A stretch of DNA of 8,780 bases. Origin: Casp-Chloro-G3 sp002816715 (GTDB lineage Bacteria; Chloroflexota; Dehalococcoidia; Lucifugimonadales; UBA3495). The notes beneath the pieces are model-generated. The model saw only the letters and a program-made list of their open reading frames with translations, had not been told where the DNA came from and did not search any database. The stretch covers positions 1 through 8,780 of the forward strand of contig JAQBUV010000089.1 of NCBI GenBank assembly GCA_027623815.1, read 5' to 3'. Below, in pieces: positions 1-6,941 of the stretch (positions are counted from its first letter, which is position 1; each line of letters opens with the position of its first letter). Made by a program: the position numbers and the translations under genes.

Positions 1-67
1 CGGACCTTCCAGCGGGAGACTATCTTAACTTGGCCCTTTCGCTGTCCTAACAATGGGGTCCACCTCA
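1..67 (-). mobile_element. Terminal end of an insertion sequence (IS3-like), running off the window
   Basis: Read on the minus strand from position 67, the sequence begins TGAGGTGGACCCC, then has GGACAG and later GTTAAGATAG and TCCCGCT. The same ordered blocks occur on the plus strand at 8719-8780. A TG...CA terminus with a shared subterminal sequence is what IS3-type transposons show, and this end falls exactly where the darT reading frame stops resembling its family. The body of the element, with its transposase, would lie to the left of position 1 and is not visible, so the family assignment is tentative. The shared internal blocks suggest both copies present the same end of the element towards the window. 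Confidence 0.7.
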
Positions 68-419
68 CCGGACAATGGGCGTCTAGCGGCCGGTGTCCGA
101 TTGGCCTGAAGCCTTCATTAAGAAATTGCGTAGGAGTTTTAGGCCTGAAATACAAACGTGCGTAATCTTGCCGGTCCATGGATGTATTAGCGATCACGCG
201 GCGACTGGCGATATCAACCTGCAGTTGTTCAGCTTTTTTTACCTGTTCCCTACTTAGTAACTCACCAGTCTTAAGAATGCTAATCGCATTCTGGATATCC
301 GTACAGTGAAATAGACAGTTTGGCCACCAGCTCCTGGTTTGCCCAAGCCAAGGAGCCTTTTTGAGACTCGATATATGCCTCCTGATTCTGGAAATTTCAT
401 TCTTAGGTCTAAGACTCAT
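68..419 (-). pseudogene. darT: DarT-like DNA ADP-ribosyltransferase toxin, truncated by an IS
   Basis: The gene starts at ATG 419-417, overlapping the darG stop as ATGA, and reads 117 codons to the IS boundary. The frame stays open through 22 more IS-derived codons to the window edge. The N-terminal part has FHCTDIQNAISILKTGELLS (residues 37-56) and DYARLYFRPKTPTQFLNEG (85-103). These match the start of the DUF4433/DarT fold, where the Y(A/V)xFYFxPxTP segment belongs to the NAD-binding core. Family members are about 200-220 residues and attach ADP-ribose to thymidine in single-stranded DNA. Here the second half, including the expected catalytic Glu, is replaced by IS sequence, so the product is almost certainly inactive. 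There is no good Shine-Dalgarno of its own; translation is probably coupled to darG. In described darTG loci the toxin gene precedes the antitoxin, so the order here is reversed. Confidence 0.72.
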
Positions 420-1342
420 TCAGGCTCAACAGCACCAACCCCGGCTAATAGTGGGAGTTCACTGGCACGAGTTCTAGGCAGCAATTGTAATCCTACGTCG
501 CAAGGGCTTAATGTACTATAATTAGACGATATTTCCACAGGTTTAATGTAAGTTAACTTCGCCATCAGAGAAACAACATAGCTAGCGTAAGAGTCGAGGC
601 CAAAAGGCAACCTGTCACCGGTGACAAACCCTGATTGCCTAATTTGCTGCCATAAATCTAGGAATGCCTCAGATGGGATAGTTATCGAAGAATCACCAAC
701 CCCAAAGATTATTTCATCTTTGGTTTCGTTCATGCTTGCCCTAAAGTTCTCCTTCCTGCCAAGACAATGGATGTCTACGGCATCTACCAGCAAAGAGCGC
801 AAGTCATCCCACACCTCATTAAATGCCAGAGATTCAGGTTCTCCCCGCAGCCAATCCCGCATCTCTTTGACGCTCTTATGCTCTGGCATGAACGGATTTC
901 CGCGAAACATCAAATGAATATAAACAGTTATAGGTAGATCTTGAAGGTATTGCTCCATTAATGGGCGTACTTGAGTTTCCCAGTCAAGCTCTCCATTGCC
1001 ACAACCCAACAATGGGAAGGAAATTGAGGTGATTCCATACACATGGTAGGTACCAACAAATTTTTTCAAACCTTGTTCTATATATTCTGGCTTTGATGGT
1101 TGTCGCCAATGCTTTTTGGTTGGGAAGTTCAGCACCCATTTATTTGACGTCTTGTAAAGCCAAAGATTACCAATGTTGAACGCGCCCTTCTCGCACAGTT
1201 CTTGGTATTCCTCGAACATCTCCGGATAGATTTGCTTGAAGTCCTTGGCAATCCCTTTACCCATCACGCCAACCGTGTTAACCGTATTCACCAAGACACG
1301 GGCCGGACTTGAGAACAAGTCACAGACCACATAGGTAATCAA
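416..1342 (-). CDS. darG: DarG-like macrodomain antitoxin (DNA ADP-ribosylglycohydrolase), 308 aa
   Basis: The N-terminal macrodomain (about residues 1-155) has the DarG signature: NTVNTVGVMGKGIA (19-32, loop 1 around ADP-ribose), FPTKKHWR (73-80, the region of the family's key lysine) and PLLGCGNGELDW (110-121, the glycine-rich loop). DarG macrodomains remove ADP-ribose from DNA thymidine and so neutralise DarT. The second half (about 165-308) contains LDLWQQIRQSGFV and a small-residue-rich helix region. This is a C-terminal extension like those of DarG proteins, which binds or blocks the toxin in studied cases. The start is a TTG at 1342 chosen for the GAGGTG Shine-Dalgarno (1353-1348) 5 nt upstream. 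The stop overlaps the start of the truncated toxin gene. Base composition is visibly AT-richer than the transporter operon next to it, consistent with acquisition by transfer. With the toxin broken, this is now an orphan antitoxin in this strain. Confidence 0.85.
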   Translation of the reverse strand: MITYVVCDLFSSPARVLVNTVNTVGVMGKGIAKDFKQIYPEMFEEYQELCEKGAFNIGNLWLYKTSNKWVLNFPTKKHWRQPSKPEYIEQGLKKFVGTYHVYGITSISFPLLGCGNGELDWETQVRPLMEQYLQDLPITVYIHLMFRGNPFMPEHKSVKEMRDWLRGEPESLAFNEVWDDLRSLLVDAVDIHCLGRKENFRASMNETKDEIIFGVGDSSITIPSEAFLDLWQQIRQSGFVTGDRLPFGLDSYASYVVSLMAKLTYIKPVEISSNYSTLSPCDVGLQLLPRTRASELPLLAGVGAVEPE

Positions 1343-1413
1343 GATCGCACCTCAAATTTCTGCTCTCATAGCTCACGCTAACCCGTTGTACGTATGCCGT
1401 CACATGCAACACT

Positions 1414-1442
1414 ATTCTCACATGAGAAGAATTTGGTTGCAA
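1414..1442 (-). promoter_or_regulatory. Candidate darG promoter with overlapping palindrome
   Basis: On the minus strand TTGCAA (1442-1437) and GAGAAT (1419-1414) are 17 nt apart, and the -10 is preceded by TG one base upstream (extended -10). Each hexamer matches consensus at 4 of 6 positions. A perfect inverted repeat TTCTCA-CA-TGAGAA (plus strand 1415-1428) covers the -10, a typical place for a repressor operator such as toxin-antitoxin autoregulation. Binding is inference. The rest of 1343-1521 holds no gene; a second small palindrome, ATACA-TTC-TGTAT, lies at 1490-1502. Confidence 0.35.
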
Positions 1443-1521
1443 GGCACAAGGCCACGAGAAGCGATGAGAATACATTTGAATAATAGAACATACATTCTGT
1501 ATCATTTTAGTAATGGCTTGT

Positions 1522-2991
1522 CTACCCCCTCCGGTCACTCCGCATCAGCAACGCCGGAACAATCGCCGCTAGCGACACCCCGGCAGCCGCCCGGAAGAAG
1601 TTGTGGAACAGAGAAAGCCCCGCGGCGTTCAACTGATCGTTGTACTCAATTATTCGCGCCTGTACCGATTCGCTTGACTCGCCAGGCAGGGGCAGCGGCA
1701 AGTCCAAACCGGCGGTCAACGCCTGAAAATGCTCCACACCCCAGGCAGAAAGAGCCGCCAACCCTAGGGTCATGCCCATCATTCGTGCCACCACCACCAG
1801 CGAAGCAGCGGTGCCCTGGTAGTCCTCGCTCACCGCGTTCAAGGCGTGGGTCACGATAGGCGCGATAACCAGACCAAACCCGAACCCGGCCATCACCAGG
1901 TGTAGGGTCAACATCGGCTCAGCCACCCCAATCTGCCAGGTGCTCACCAGGAACAGTCCCAGCGTAGCCAACGCCAGTCCGGTCACGGTCACCGGGCGGA
2001 CTCCCACCTTCGACAGCAACCAGCCTCCCAAAACCGCACCCACCGGTATTGCGCCGGTCAGTCGCAGCAGCCACAACGCGCCGGTAAAAGGGTCTTGGCC
2101 CATGATGGTGTTGGCCATTAAAGGCACCGTGACCATGGCGATAATCAGAGACACTCCAACCAGAAACTGGGTGAGGTTGGCGGTGACGAAGGCCCACGAC
2201 CGGAACAGGAAACCGGGCAGCAATGGTTGCAGCGTCCGGCGTTGCGCCACGCCCAGTGTGATTGCCAGCAACACCCCCGGTGCGCCAATCAGGAAGGGCA
2301 GGGGCGAGGTCAGGGTGAAAAGGCCCTCTCGTGACACCGCCAGCGAGACCACCAGCAGGGTCGCCGCCAACAATCCGCCGCCCAAATAGTCAACTCGCGC
2401 CTGCCGGTTGGGGCGGTTGGGCAGCCAGAACAAGGCCAGCAACAACACGCCCGCCTGCGGTACATTAAGCCAGAAAATCCAGCGCCAGTTGGACAGCTCA
2501 ACGATGGCGCCGCCGTAAGCCGGGCCCAGCATGGAGCCAGCCTCGGCGGCCCCGCCGACGATGCCCAACGCCAGTCCCCGCCGCTCCGGCGGCAGCAAAC
2601 TGCTGGCAATGGCCATTCCAATCGGCACGGTGGCCCCGCCGCCGATGGCCTGTATCACCCTGGCCCCGATCATCAATTCCAGATTGGAGGACAGCGCCAC
2701 CAGGGTAGTCCCGGCGATAAAGACCAGCAGCGAGACCTGGTACACCCGGGGATATCCATATACATCGGCCACGCGGCCAATCAGCGGCATGGCTACGGTA
2801 TAACCCAGCAGGTAGGCGGTGATTATCCAGGAGGCCCGATCAAGCTCAGTAATCGGTATTTTCAGGTCCAGCATCACGCTGGGCAGGGCGGTGACCACCA
2901 CCGTCTGGTCCAGCGCGGTAACGAAGGCCCCCAGACCGATCACCGTCAGGATTAGAGGCACGGGAAGAGCCCGATTTCTCCTGAACATCAT
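1522..2991 (-). CDS. MFS transporter, DHA2 family (14 TM), P55/Rv1410c-like exporter
   Basis: A 489-residue membrane protein with about 14 predicted hydrophobic helices. Motif D1 is at ALDQTVVVTALP (26-37, Asp28), motif A is GRVADVYGYPR (72-82), motif B GARVIQAIGGG (109-119) and motif C GGAAEAGSMLGPAYGG (146-161). An acidic residue (Glu150) sits in the helix-5 motif, as in mycobacterial P55. These mark a proton-driven antiporter of the EmrB/QacA (DHA2) branch. The gene follows an LppX/LprG-type lipoprotein gene by only 8 nt with no clear Shine-Dalgarno, suggesting translational coupling. This is the layout of lprG-Rv1410c, where transporter and lipoprotein together move triacylglycerides and lipoglycans to the outer envelope. 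A lipid-export role here is inference; a multidrug efflux role is the alternative. Start choice between two adjacent ATGs is uncertain by one codon. Confidence 0.9.
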   Translation of the reverse strand: MMFRRNRALPVPLILTVIGLGAFVTALDQTVVVTALPSVMLDLKIPITELDRASWIITAYLLGYTVAMPLIGRVADVYGYPRVYQVSLLVFIAGTTLVALSSNLELMIGARVIQAIGGGATVPIGMAIASSLLPPERRGLALGIVGGAAEAGSMLGPAYGGAIVELSNWRWIFWLNVPQAGVLLLALFWLPNRPNRQARVDYLGGGLLAATLLVVSLAVSREGLFTLTSPLPFLIGAPGVLLAITLGVAQRRTLQPLLPGFLFRSWAFVTANLTQFLVGVSLIIAMVTVPLMANTIMGQDPFTGALWLLRLTGAIPVGAVLGGWLLSKVGVRPVTVTGLALATLGLFLVSTWQIGVAEPMLTLHLVMAGFGFGLVIAPIVTHALNAVSEDYQGTAASLVVVARMMGMTLGLAALSAWGVEHFQALTAGLDLPLPLPGESSESVQARIIEYNDQLNAAGLSLFHNFFRAAAGVSLAAIVPALLMRSDRRG

Positions 2992-2999
2992 GCTGCGTT

Positions 3000-3761
3000 C
3001 TACTGGGGGTCGGTAATTGGAACGGAGATTTCTACTGGCGCGTCGATAGCATCCAGTGTGAGCACCCGGACAGTTTTCAGTGCATCACTGGTAATCATCT
3101 GGCCGGTAATCATCACCTGCAGCAACAATCCCTGTTCACGATCGACCAACAACTCCAGGTCAATATCGAAACCATCGCCAGCGTTGGGCACTAGCACTAA
3201 AAGGTCGTTGGACTTGACCATCCCGCGAATGCGATAAGCGTCATAACCATGCCAACGTTCAGCACCAACCAGGGACGGTTCCTGCACCGACTCAATGATA
3301 CCGGCCAGAGTCTGTCCCAAGTTGGACAGGTTCAGCGGCAGAATATCCTTGGACACTTCCTGCCACTGTCCGGTCCAGAAGTTGGTCATGTAGGCCTGAT
3401 CGCCAATTACCACCACGCCGGTTTCAACGAAGGTGTTGCTGACCTGAGCTTCTACCGTGAAGCGGAACTTGTCCGGGATGTCGGCCACGCCGTAGACCTT
3501 GCTCATCTCGATGCCAGGAAGCAATTCAGTGCTTCCCAACTCGTGCTCCAAGACGAACTCGGCAGACTCCAACGCCAGCACCCGTTCCACCGATTGGCGC
3601 AATACTTCTCTAACATCCAGGCTCGGGTCGATAGTGGCGGCTGGGCCGGAGCCACAACTTACGACTAGTGCCATCAAGACAATCGCCGGAAAGAGCAGGC
3701 TAGACCAGACGTCCAGGGGCGGCATTCTTCCGAATTGAGTCTCTGTGTAATTACGCTTCAT
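3000..3761 (-). CDS. LppX/LprAFG-family lipoprotein (LprG-like), 253 aa
   Basis: The N-terminus carries a basic stretch (MKRN), a hydrophobic segment and a lipobox LVVSC with the lipidated Cys at about residue 36. The mature part (about 45-250) follows the LppX_LprAFG pattern: VREVLRQSVERVLALESAEF, then alternating strands FRFTVEAQV, GVVVIGDQAYM, WQEV, and a late segment LLVDREQGLLLQVMITGQM. These proteins form a half-open beta-sheet with a pocket that shuttles acylated lipids across the periplasm or pseudoperiplasm. The protein lies directly upstream of a P55-like MFS exporter, its usual partner in Actinobacteria. Starting at Met13 would place the Cys at 24 but loses the positive n-region; neither start has a good Shine-Dalgarno. 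The 5' leader carries a strong hairpin ending 9 nt before the ATG. Confidence 0.82.
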   Translation of the reverse strand: MKRNYTETQFGRMPPLDVWSSLLFPAIVLMALVVSCGSGPAATIDPSLDVREVLRQSVERVLALESAEFVLEHELGSTELLPGIEMSKVYGVADIPDKFRFTVEAQVSNTFVETGVVVIGDQAYMTNFWTGQWQEVSKDILPLNLSNLGQTLAGIIESVQEPSLVGAERWHGYDAYRIRGMVKSNDLLVLVPNAGDGFDIDLELLVDREQGLLLQVMITGQMITSDALKTVRVLTLDAIDAPVEISVPITDPQ

Positions 3762-3770
3762 GGAAACAGG

Positions 3771-3800
3771 TGTTGGGGCGCATGGCCGTGCGCCCCAACA
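3771..3800. repeat. Perfect 12-bp hairpin (intergenic REP-like palindrome)
   Basis: TGTTGGGGCGCA (3771-3782) and TGCGCCCCAACA (3789-3800) are exact inverted copies with a 6-nt loop, TGGCCG. It sits between the end of the propeller gene and the start of the lipoprotein gene, 9 nt before that ATG. High-GC palindromes of the kind GGGGCGCA...TGCGCCCC are recurrent intergenic repeats in several environmental phyla, including Chloroflexota (recollection, not checked). On the minus strand only CCTGTTTCC follows, so it is not a classic terminator, though it could attenuate read-through or shield the lipoprotein mRNA start. The remaining 3801-3907 has no gene. It holds a weak -10 candidate for the lipoprotein operon, TACAAT at 3849-3844 minus, without a convincing -35. 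Confidence 0.75.
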
Positions 3801-3907
3801 TTAACCGCCTTTTTGCTGGAATTGAATTGTGTTCATCCCCACCATTGTAATGGGGAAGAGCCAAAAAGTTCTCGTCGAAAAGTGGAGGAAAAGCGGAGGT
3901 TTGGGCG

Positions 3908-5266
3908 CTAATTCCAGGACCAAAAGGCCAGTGTGCCTTCCGATATGTCCTGCGGCGGAGTGTCAGATTCGGCATCCAGGACGAAAACCCGCGCGCCGGT
4001 GGGCGTGTGGCCGTTGCGACGCTCAAAGGGCATCCGCTCGGTGCCAGCCACCACCAGATGGGAACTGTCGGGCGACCAGGGCGAGTGCGAGTAGGCGTAT
4101 TGATCGAAGAAACTCAGCATGGTAAACACTTCCCCAGAGGGATGGAATTTGAACAGGGATCGGCTCTCCCCAACCGCTCCGGGTACGACAGAAGACACCT
4201 GCCACTCAAAAGTCTGCTGCTCTCGTTCCAGGCTCACCCAGGCGATTCGTCGGCCATCGGGCGACCAGTAAAAGGCCATCAACGACTCTTCAGTTACCGT
4301 GCGCTCCTCCCCGCTGCTGGCAGAGACTACCCGCAACCGTTCAAAGGCCACCGTGTTTGAGGCCGGCTGGTCGGCCACCGCCAGTTCTTCACCGGTGGGC
4401 GACCACATGAAGGCGGAGAAGGCTCCGACATTGGTCAGCCGGGTGGGGTGAGCCAGATCATCGATCTGCACGACGAACAGTGCGCTGCCCGACTCGGTCT
4501 GGTTGACATAGGCCAGCCACTGACCGTCGGGGGAGAAAGCGGGAACGCGAAACCCTCGGGCAGTAGCCAGGACTTCGCCGGAAACCGGGTCTGACAGATC
4601 CCGAAACAGCTTGACCTCTTCACCAATGTGCACCGCCAGGGAGTTACCGTCGCCGCTCCAGCTATAGTAAAGCGGAGCACCCCGCTCAACGCCAATATTA
4701 GGGCTGTCAGTCTCGGTATCGGTAACGAACAGAGTTAGCCCGTTGGGAGTGGATGCCAGAAAGGAAAGGTTTTTACTGTCGGGCGACCAATACAGATAGT
4801 GGGGCGAGCCGTCGGCGACCAGACCGGGAAAGTCGCTGTCGTAGACTGTTTTGGAGCGTCCGGTGACGGCTTCCAGCAATTGAATGGTGACCTCGGCATC
4901 CTGTCCGCCCGACGCCCGCACCCGTGACACTGCCAACTTGGTGCCATCTGGCGACCAGGTGGGCCAGGCATGAAAGCTGTCAAAATCGATACCCTGGGCC
5001 ATAAAGGGGCCGGTTGGGCCAGAGCTTACCTGGGTACCGCCGGTTAGCTGCTGGCGGTCACTGCCATCACCTTTGATCGTAAATATGTCGCCCGCCGAAT
5101 TTACGTAGGTTATCCGGTCCACGCTCACCTTGTCCGCTTCCGAAGATACCCCGTTTGGAGATACACTGTCCGATTCCAATGACCCTGTTGACTGGCAAGC
5201 CAGCAAGCCCAGGGCGATCAATAACAATGCCAGTCTCAGGGTGAACTTAGCGAGGAAACTTGTCAA
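3908..5266 (-). CDS. TolB-like / PD40 beta-propeller lipoprotein, about 452 aa
   Basis: A signal peptide with lipobox GLLAC is followed by a Ser-rich linker and then seven WSPDG-type PD40 motifs. Counted from the TTG at 5272, these lie near residues 106, 162, 205, 246, 290, 336 and 399, with a final FWSWN strand that can close the ring. The family folds as a beta-propeller and serves in protein-protein or polysaccharide contacts at the cell surface; no catalytic residues are apparent and the partner is unknown. Two in-frame TTG starts exist. The second (5266) is preferred because AAGGA lies 6 nt upstream of it, whereas it abuts the first one (5272). The gene follows a DUF6226 gene by about 10-16 nt and is probably co-transcribed with it. 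Repeated GGGCGACCA words in this stretch are the codons of WSP motifs, not a DNA repeat array. Confidence 0.85.
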   Translation of the reverse strand: MTSFLAKFTLRLALLLIALGLLACQSTGSLESDSVSPNGVSSEADKVSVDRITYVNSAGDIFTIKGDGSDRQQLTGGTQVSSGPTGPFMAQGIDFDSFHAWPTWSPDGTKLAVSRVRASGGQDAEVTIQLLEAVTGRSKTVYDSDFPGLVADGSPHYLYWSPDSKNLSFLASTPNGLTLFVTDTETDSPNIGVERGAPLYYSWSGDGNSLAVHIGEEVKLFRDLSDPVSGEVLATARGFRVPAFSPDGQWLAYVNQTESGSALFVVQIDDLAHPTRLTNVGAFSAFMWSPTGEELAVADQPASNTVAFERLRVVSASSGEERTVTEESLMAFYWSPDGRRIAWVSLEREQQTFEWQVSSVVPGAVGESRSLFKFHPSGEVFTMLSFFDQYAYSHSPWSPDSSHLVVAGTERMPFERRNGHTPTGARVFVLDAESDTPPQDISEGTLAFWSWN

Positions 5267-5282
5267 GCGCAATCCTTCTCGC

Positions 5283-5834
5283 CTAGGTGGTCATTCTTAA
5301 TGGCCAGGGCTCCCACTGATGCGTCCTATCTTGAGGGACTCTAAATCCAGTCCGTTGCCACCATCCAGGGTCTTTCCAGAGCTCCCAATATGCCCCGGCA
5401 GAGTGCTCATATTGATGAAATTCGACAGACTCGATAAATCTTCCGGCGGTGACATCCTCAACCAGCCCAGTGAGCCTGGCAATCTCTTCATCGGCGGTTT
5501 CATCACAAGCGTCGCATGCACAATCAGGGAATTTATCCTGGCACCAGCGGCCAGCACGCACACGAACCTCGGGTAAGTCGGAGAAAGCAACGAAAGCAAC
5601 AACCAGGGGTGCGGAATCGGGATCAGCCGGAACCAGCCTGACAGTTGGGCGAACTGGTGTTCCCCGCTCTAGCCCCTTGTCGATACCGACGCCCTCGACT
5701 CGTTCAACGTCAAAGTCCGCTTCCAGACGCGCGACCATGCTCAACGCAAAGTCATACAACGGTTGAAACCGCTCCGGGTTGGTAACCCTTGAGCAGGCTT
5801 CTTCCGGGGGCCCTTCAATTCCCCAACGTCTCAT
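5283..5834 (-). CDS. DUF6226 family protein, 183 aa
   Basis: A soluble protein of unknown function. The family pattern is visible as DVERVEGVGIDKGLE (42-56), RPTVRLVPADPDSAPLVVAF (62-81) and GRW (95-97). It continues as CACDACDETADEEI (105-118), then LVEDVTAGRF (124-133) before a Trp-rich C-terminus. Cys105, Cys107 and Cys110, with Cys98 nearby, form a cluster that could bind a metal, but this is inference. The start is well supported by AAGGAG (5847-5842) 7 nt before the ATG. There is no signal peptide. It heads a probable two-gene unit with the propeller lipoprotein and is divergent from the EamA gene; the 185-nt gap between them must contain both promoters. Confidence 0.75.
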   Translation of the reverse strand: MRRWGIEGPPEEACSRVTNPERFQPLYDFALSMVARLEADFDVERVEGVGIDKGLERGTPVRPTVRLVPADPDSAPLVVAFVAFSDLPEVRVRAGRWCQDKFPDCACDACDETADEEIARLTGLVEDVTAGRFIESVEFHQYEHSAGAYWELWKDPGWWQRTGFRVPQDRTHQWEPWPLRMTT

Positions 5835-5932
5835 ACCGACTCTCCTTATCTGCTAATCAACGCCCTCAGGATATCATCGCTATTCTTGACCAGCAACGCC
5901 GCGCCCCGATTAGTCAGCCAATCATTGCAGGG

Positions 5933-5941
5933 TGCTATAAT
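5933..5941 (+). promoter_or_regulatory. Extended -10 promoter for the EamA gene
   Basis: TGcTATAAT is a perfect -10 hexamer (5936-5941) with the TG extension, which can compensate for the poor -35 region (nothing better than TTAGTC, 20 nt upstream). Transcription would begin near 5948, a few bases before the leader ATG at 5952 and about 72 nt before the transporter start. Confidence 0.5.
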
Positions 5942-5951
5942 TACACCCCAA

Positions 5952-6023
5952 ATGAAACTCCAAACGTCAGCATTTGCCCGCATCAATCCTCAACGCAACT
6001 GCTCCAACCAACCATCACCGTGA
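5952..6023 (+). CDS. Possible 23-aa leader ORF coupled to the EamA gene
   Basis: An ATG at 5952 opens 23 codons ending in TGA at 6021-6023, which overlaps the transporter GTG (6020-6022) as GTGA. The peptide begins MKLQTSAF and ends CSNQPSP, with no recognised domain. It has no Shine-Dalgarno, but the predicted transcript start lies only about 4 nt upstream, so it could be read nearly leaderless. Since the transporter GTG also lacks a Shine-Dalgarno, coupling through this ORF would explain its translation. It could equally be chance. Confidence 0.3.
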   Translation: MKLQTSAFARINPQRNCSNQPSP

Positions 6024-6928
6024 GTTCCCTCTTCATCTGGATTGCGCTGCTGAGCGCGGGCACCTTTGGTTTGGTCACCGTCCTGGACAAGCGGCTGGCC
6101 TCCAACAACATGCCCACCCTGACCGCATTCTACATGGGAACATTGATCTCCCTGGTCGGATTCGCCACGGTGGTGCTGATCATTACCGGCATTCCCGACA
6201 ATATTGAAATGGACCGCCTGGTAGCCGCCGTCGCATCCGGCCTCTGCTGGGGTGGCGCGCTGGCGATGATGTTCCTGGGCTACAAGTACGAGGAAGCGTC
6301 ACGAGCCTCGGCCATCATCCACACTTTCCCGGTGTTTGTGGCGATACTGGCGGTGACGTTATTGGGCGAGACCCTGGCCGCCGGACAATGGGTCGCAATT
6401 ATCGTGGTGGTGGCGGGGGCGTTCATCATTTCGCTGAGGACTACCGATGGCGGGGGTATCCTCCGGCTAACCCGAGCCTTTCCTATCCTGATCGGGGCCA
6501 GCTTGTTCACCGCTCTGGCTCTGCTGACCGGAAAATATGCCCTGGAAGGCCTGCCGGTGTGGTTCGTGTACGCGATACGCAACTACGGAATGGTGGTGGT
6601 GTTTGTGTTCCTCTGGAGGCCGGGTGCCTTCCGGCAGCTTTTCCGCGCGGTTAGAAGCTGGAAGACGCTGCTGCTGCTATTGGTCGCCGAGTTTAGCCTG
6701 GCGCCATTGGCGGTGGTGCTTAACGTGACCGCCATCAGTTTGGGGCCGGTTTCGCTGGTGGCTACTTTGACCGCGACCCGGCCCATCTTCGTGTTTGTCT
6801 ACGGGACTATCCTGAGCCTGCCAGCCCTGAAGCTGCTGGATGAGCCGCTGGACCGGCCAACGTTAGCGGTCAAGCTGGTGGCGATCATCATGGTGGTGGG
6901 CGGTATTGTGGCGTTGACCTTGTTGTAG
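6020..6928 (+). CDS. EamA/DMT-family transporter, 302 aa
   Basis: Two tandem EamA repeats of about 140 residues each with roughly ten hydrophobic helices. The N-terminal repeat contains WIALLSAGTFGLVTVLDKRL and ends near GQWVAIIVVVAGAFIISL. The second begins near LIGASLFTALALLTGKYAL and ends with LAVKLVAIIMVVGGIVAL. DMT proteins export or import small metabolites or amino acids; no substrate can be read from sequence. The frame is open upstream to 5789, but that part overlaps the well-supported DUF6226 start on the other strand and encodes no membrane segment. The GTG at 6020 gives the usual family length. The gene is convergent with the selenoprotein gene across a REP-like repeat. Confidence 0.85.
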   Translation: MSSLFIWIALLSAGTFGLVTVLDKRLASNNMPTLTAFYMGTLISLVGFATVVLIITGIPDNIEMDRLVAAVASGLCWGGALAMMFLGYKYEEASRASAIIHTFPVFVAILAVTLLGETLAAGQWVAIIVVVAGAFIISLRTTDGGGILRLTRAFPILIGASLFTALALLTGKYALEGLPVWFVYAIRNYGMVVVFVFLWRPGAFRQLFRAVRSWKTLLLLLVAEFSLAPLAVVLNVTAISLGPVSLVATLTATRPIFVFVYGTILSLPALKLLDEPLDRPTLAVKLVAIIMVVGGIVALTLL

Positions 6929-6941
6929 CGAGAAGTTTCCC

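Noticed and set aside
621..917. Plus-strand 98-aa open frame inside darG
   Set aside because: Antisense to the conserved macrodomain coding sequence, no ribosome binding site or recognisable domain.
1386..2389. Plus-strand open frames at 1386-1859 and 1940-2389 over the MFS gene
   Set aside because: Low-complexity Pro/Arg/Ser-rich shadows of a high-GC membrane-protein gene on the other strand; no domain similarity.
3771..3800. Hairpin as a rho-independent terminator of the propeller gene
   Set aside because: No T-run follows on the minus strand; a dispersed palindrome is the better description.
4050..4970. Recurring GGGCGACCA words as a CRISPR or DNA repeat array
   Set aside because: They are irregularly spaced and coincide with the codons for WSPDG motifs of the beta-propeller gene.
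5789..6019. N-terminal extension of the EamA frame back to ATG 5789
   Set aside because: It overlaps the well-supported start of the DUF6226 gene on the opposite strand, lies upstream of the predicted promoter in part, and encodes no membrane or domain sequence.
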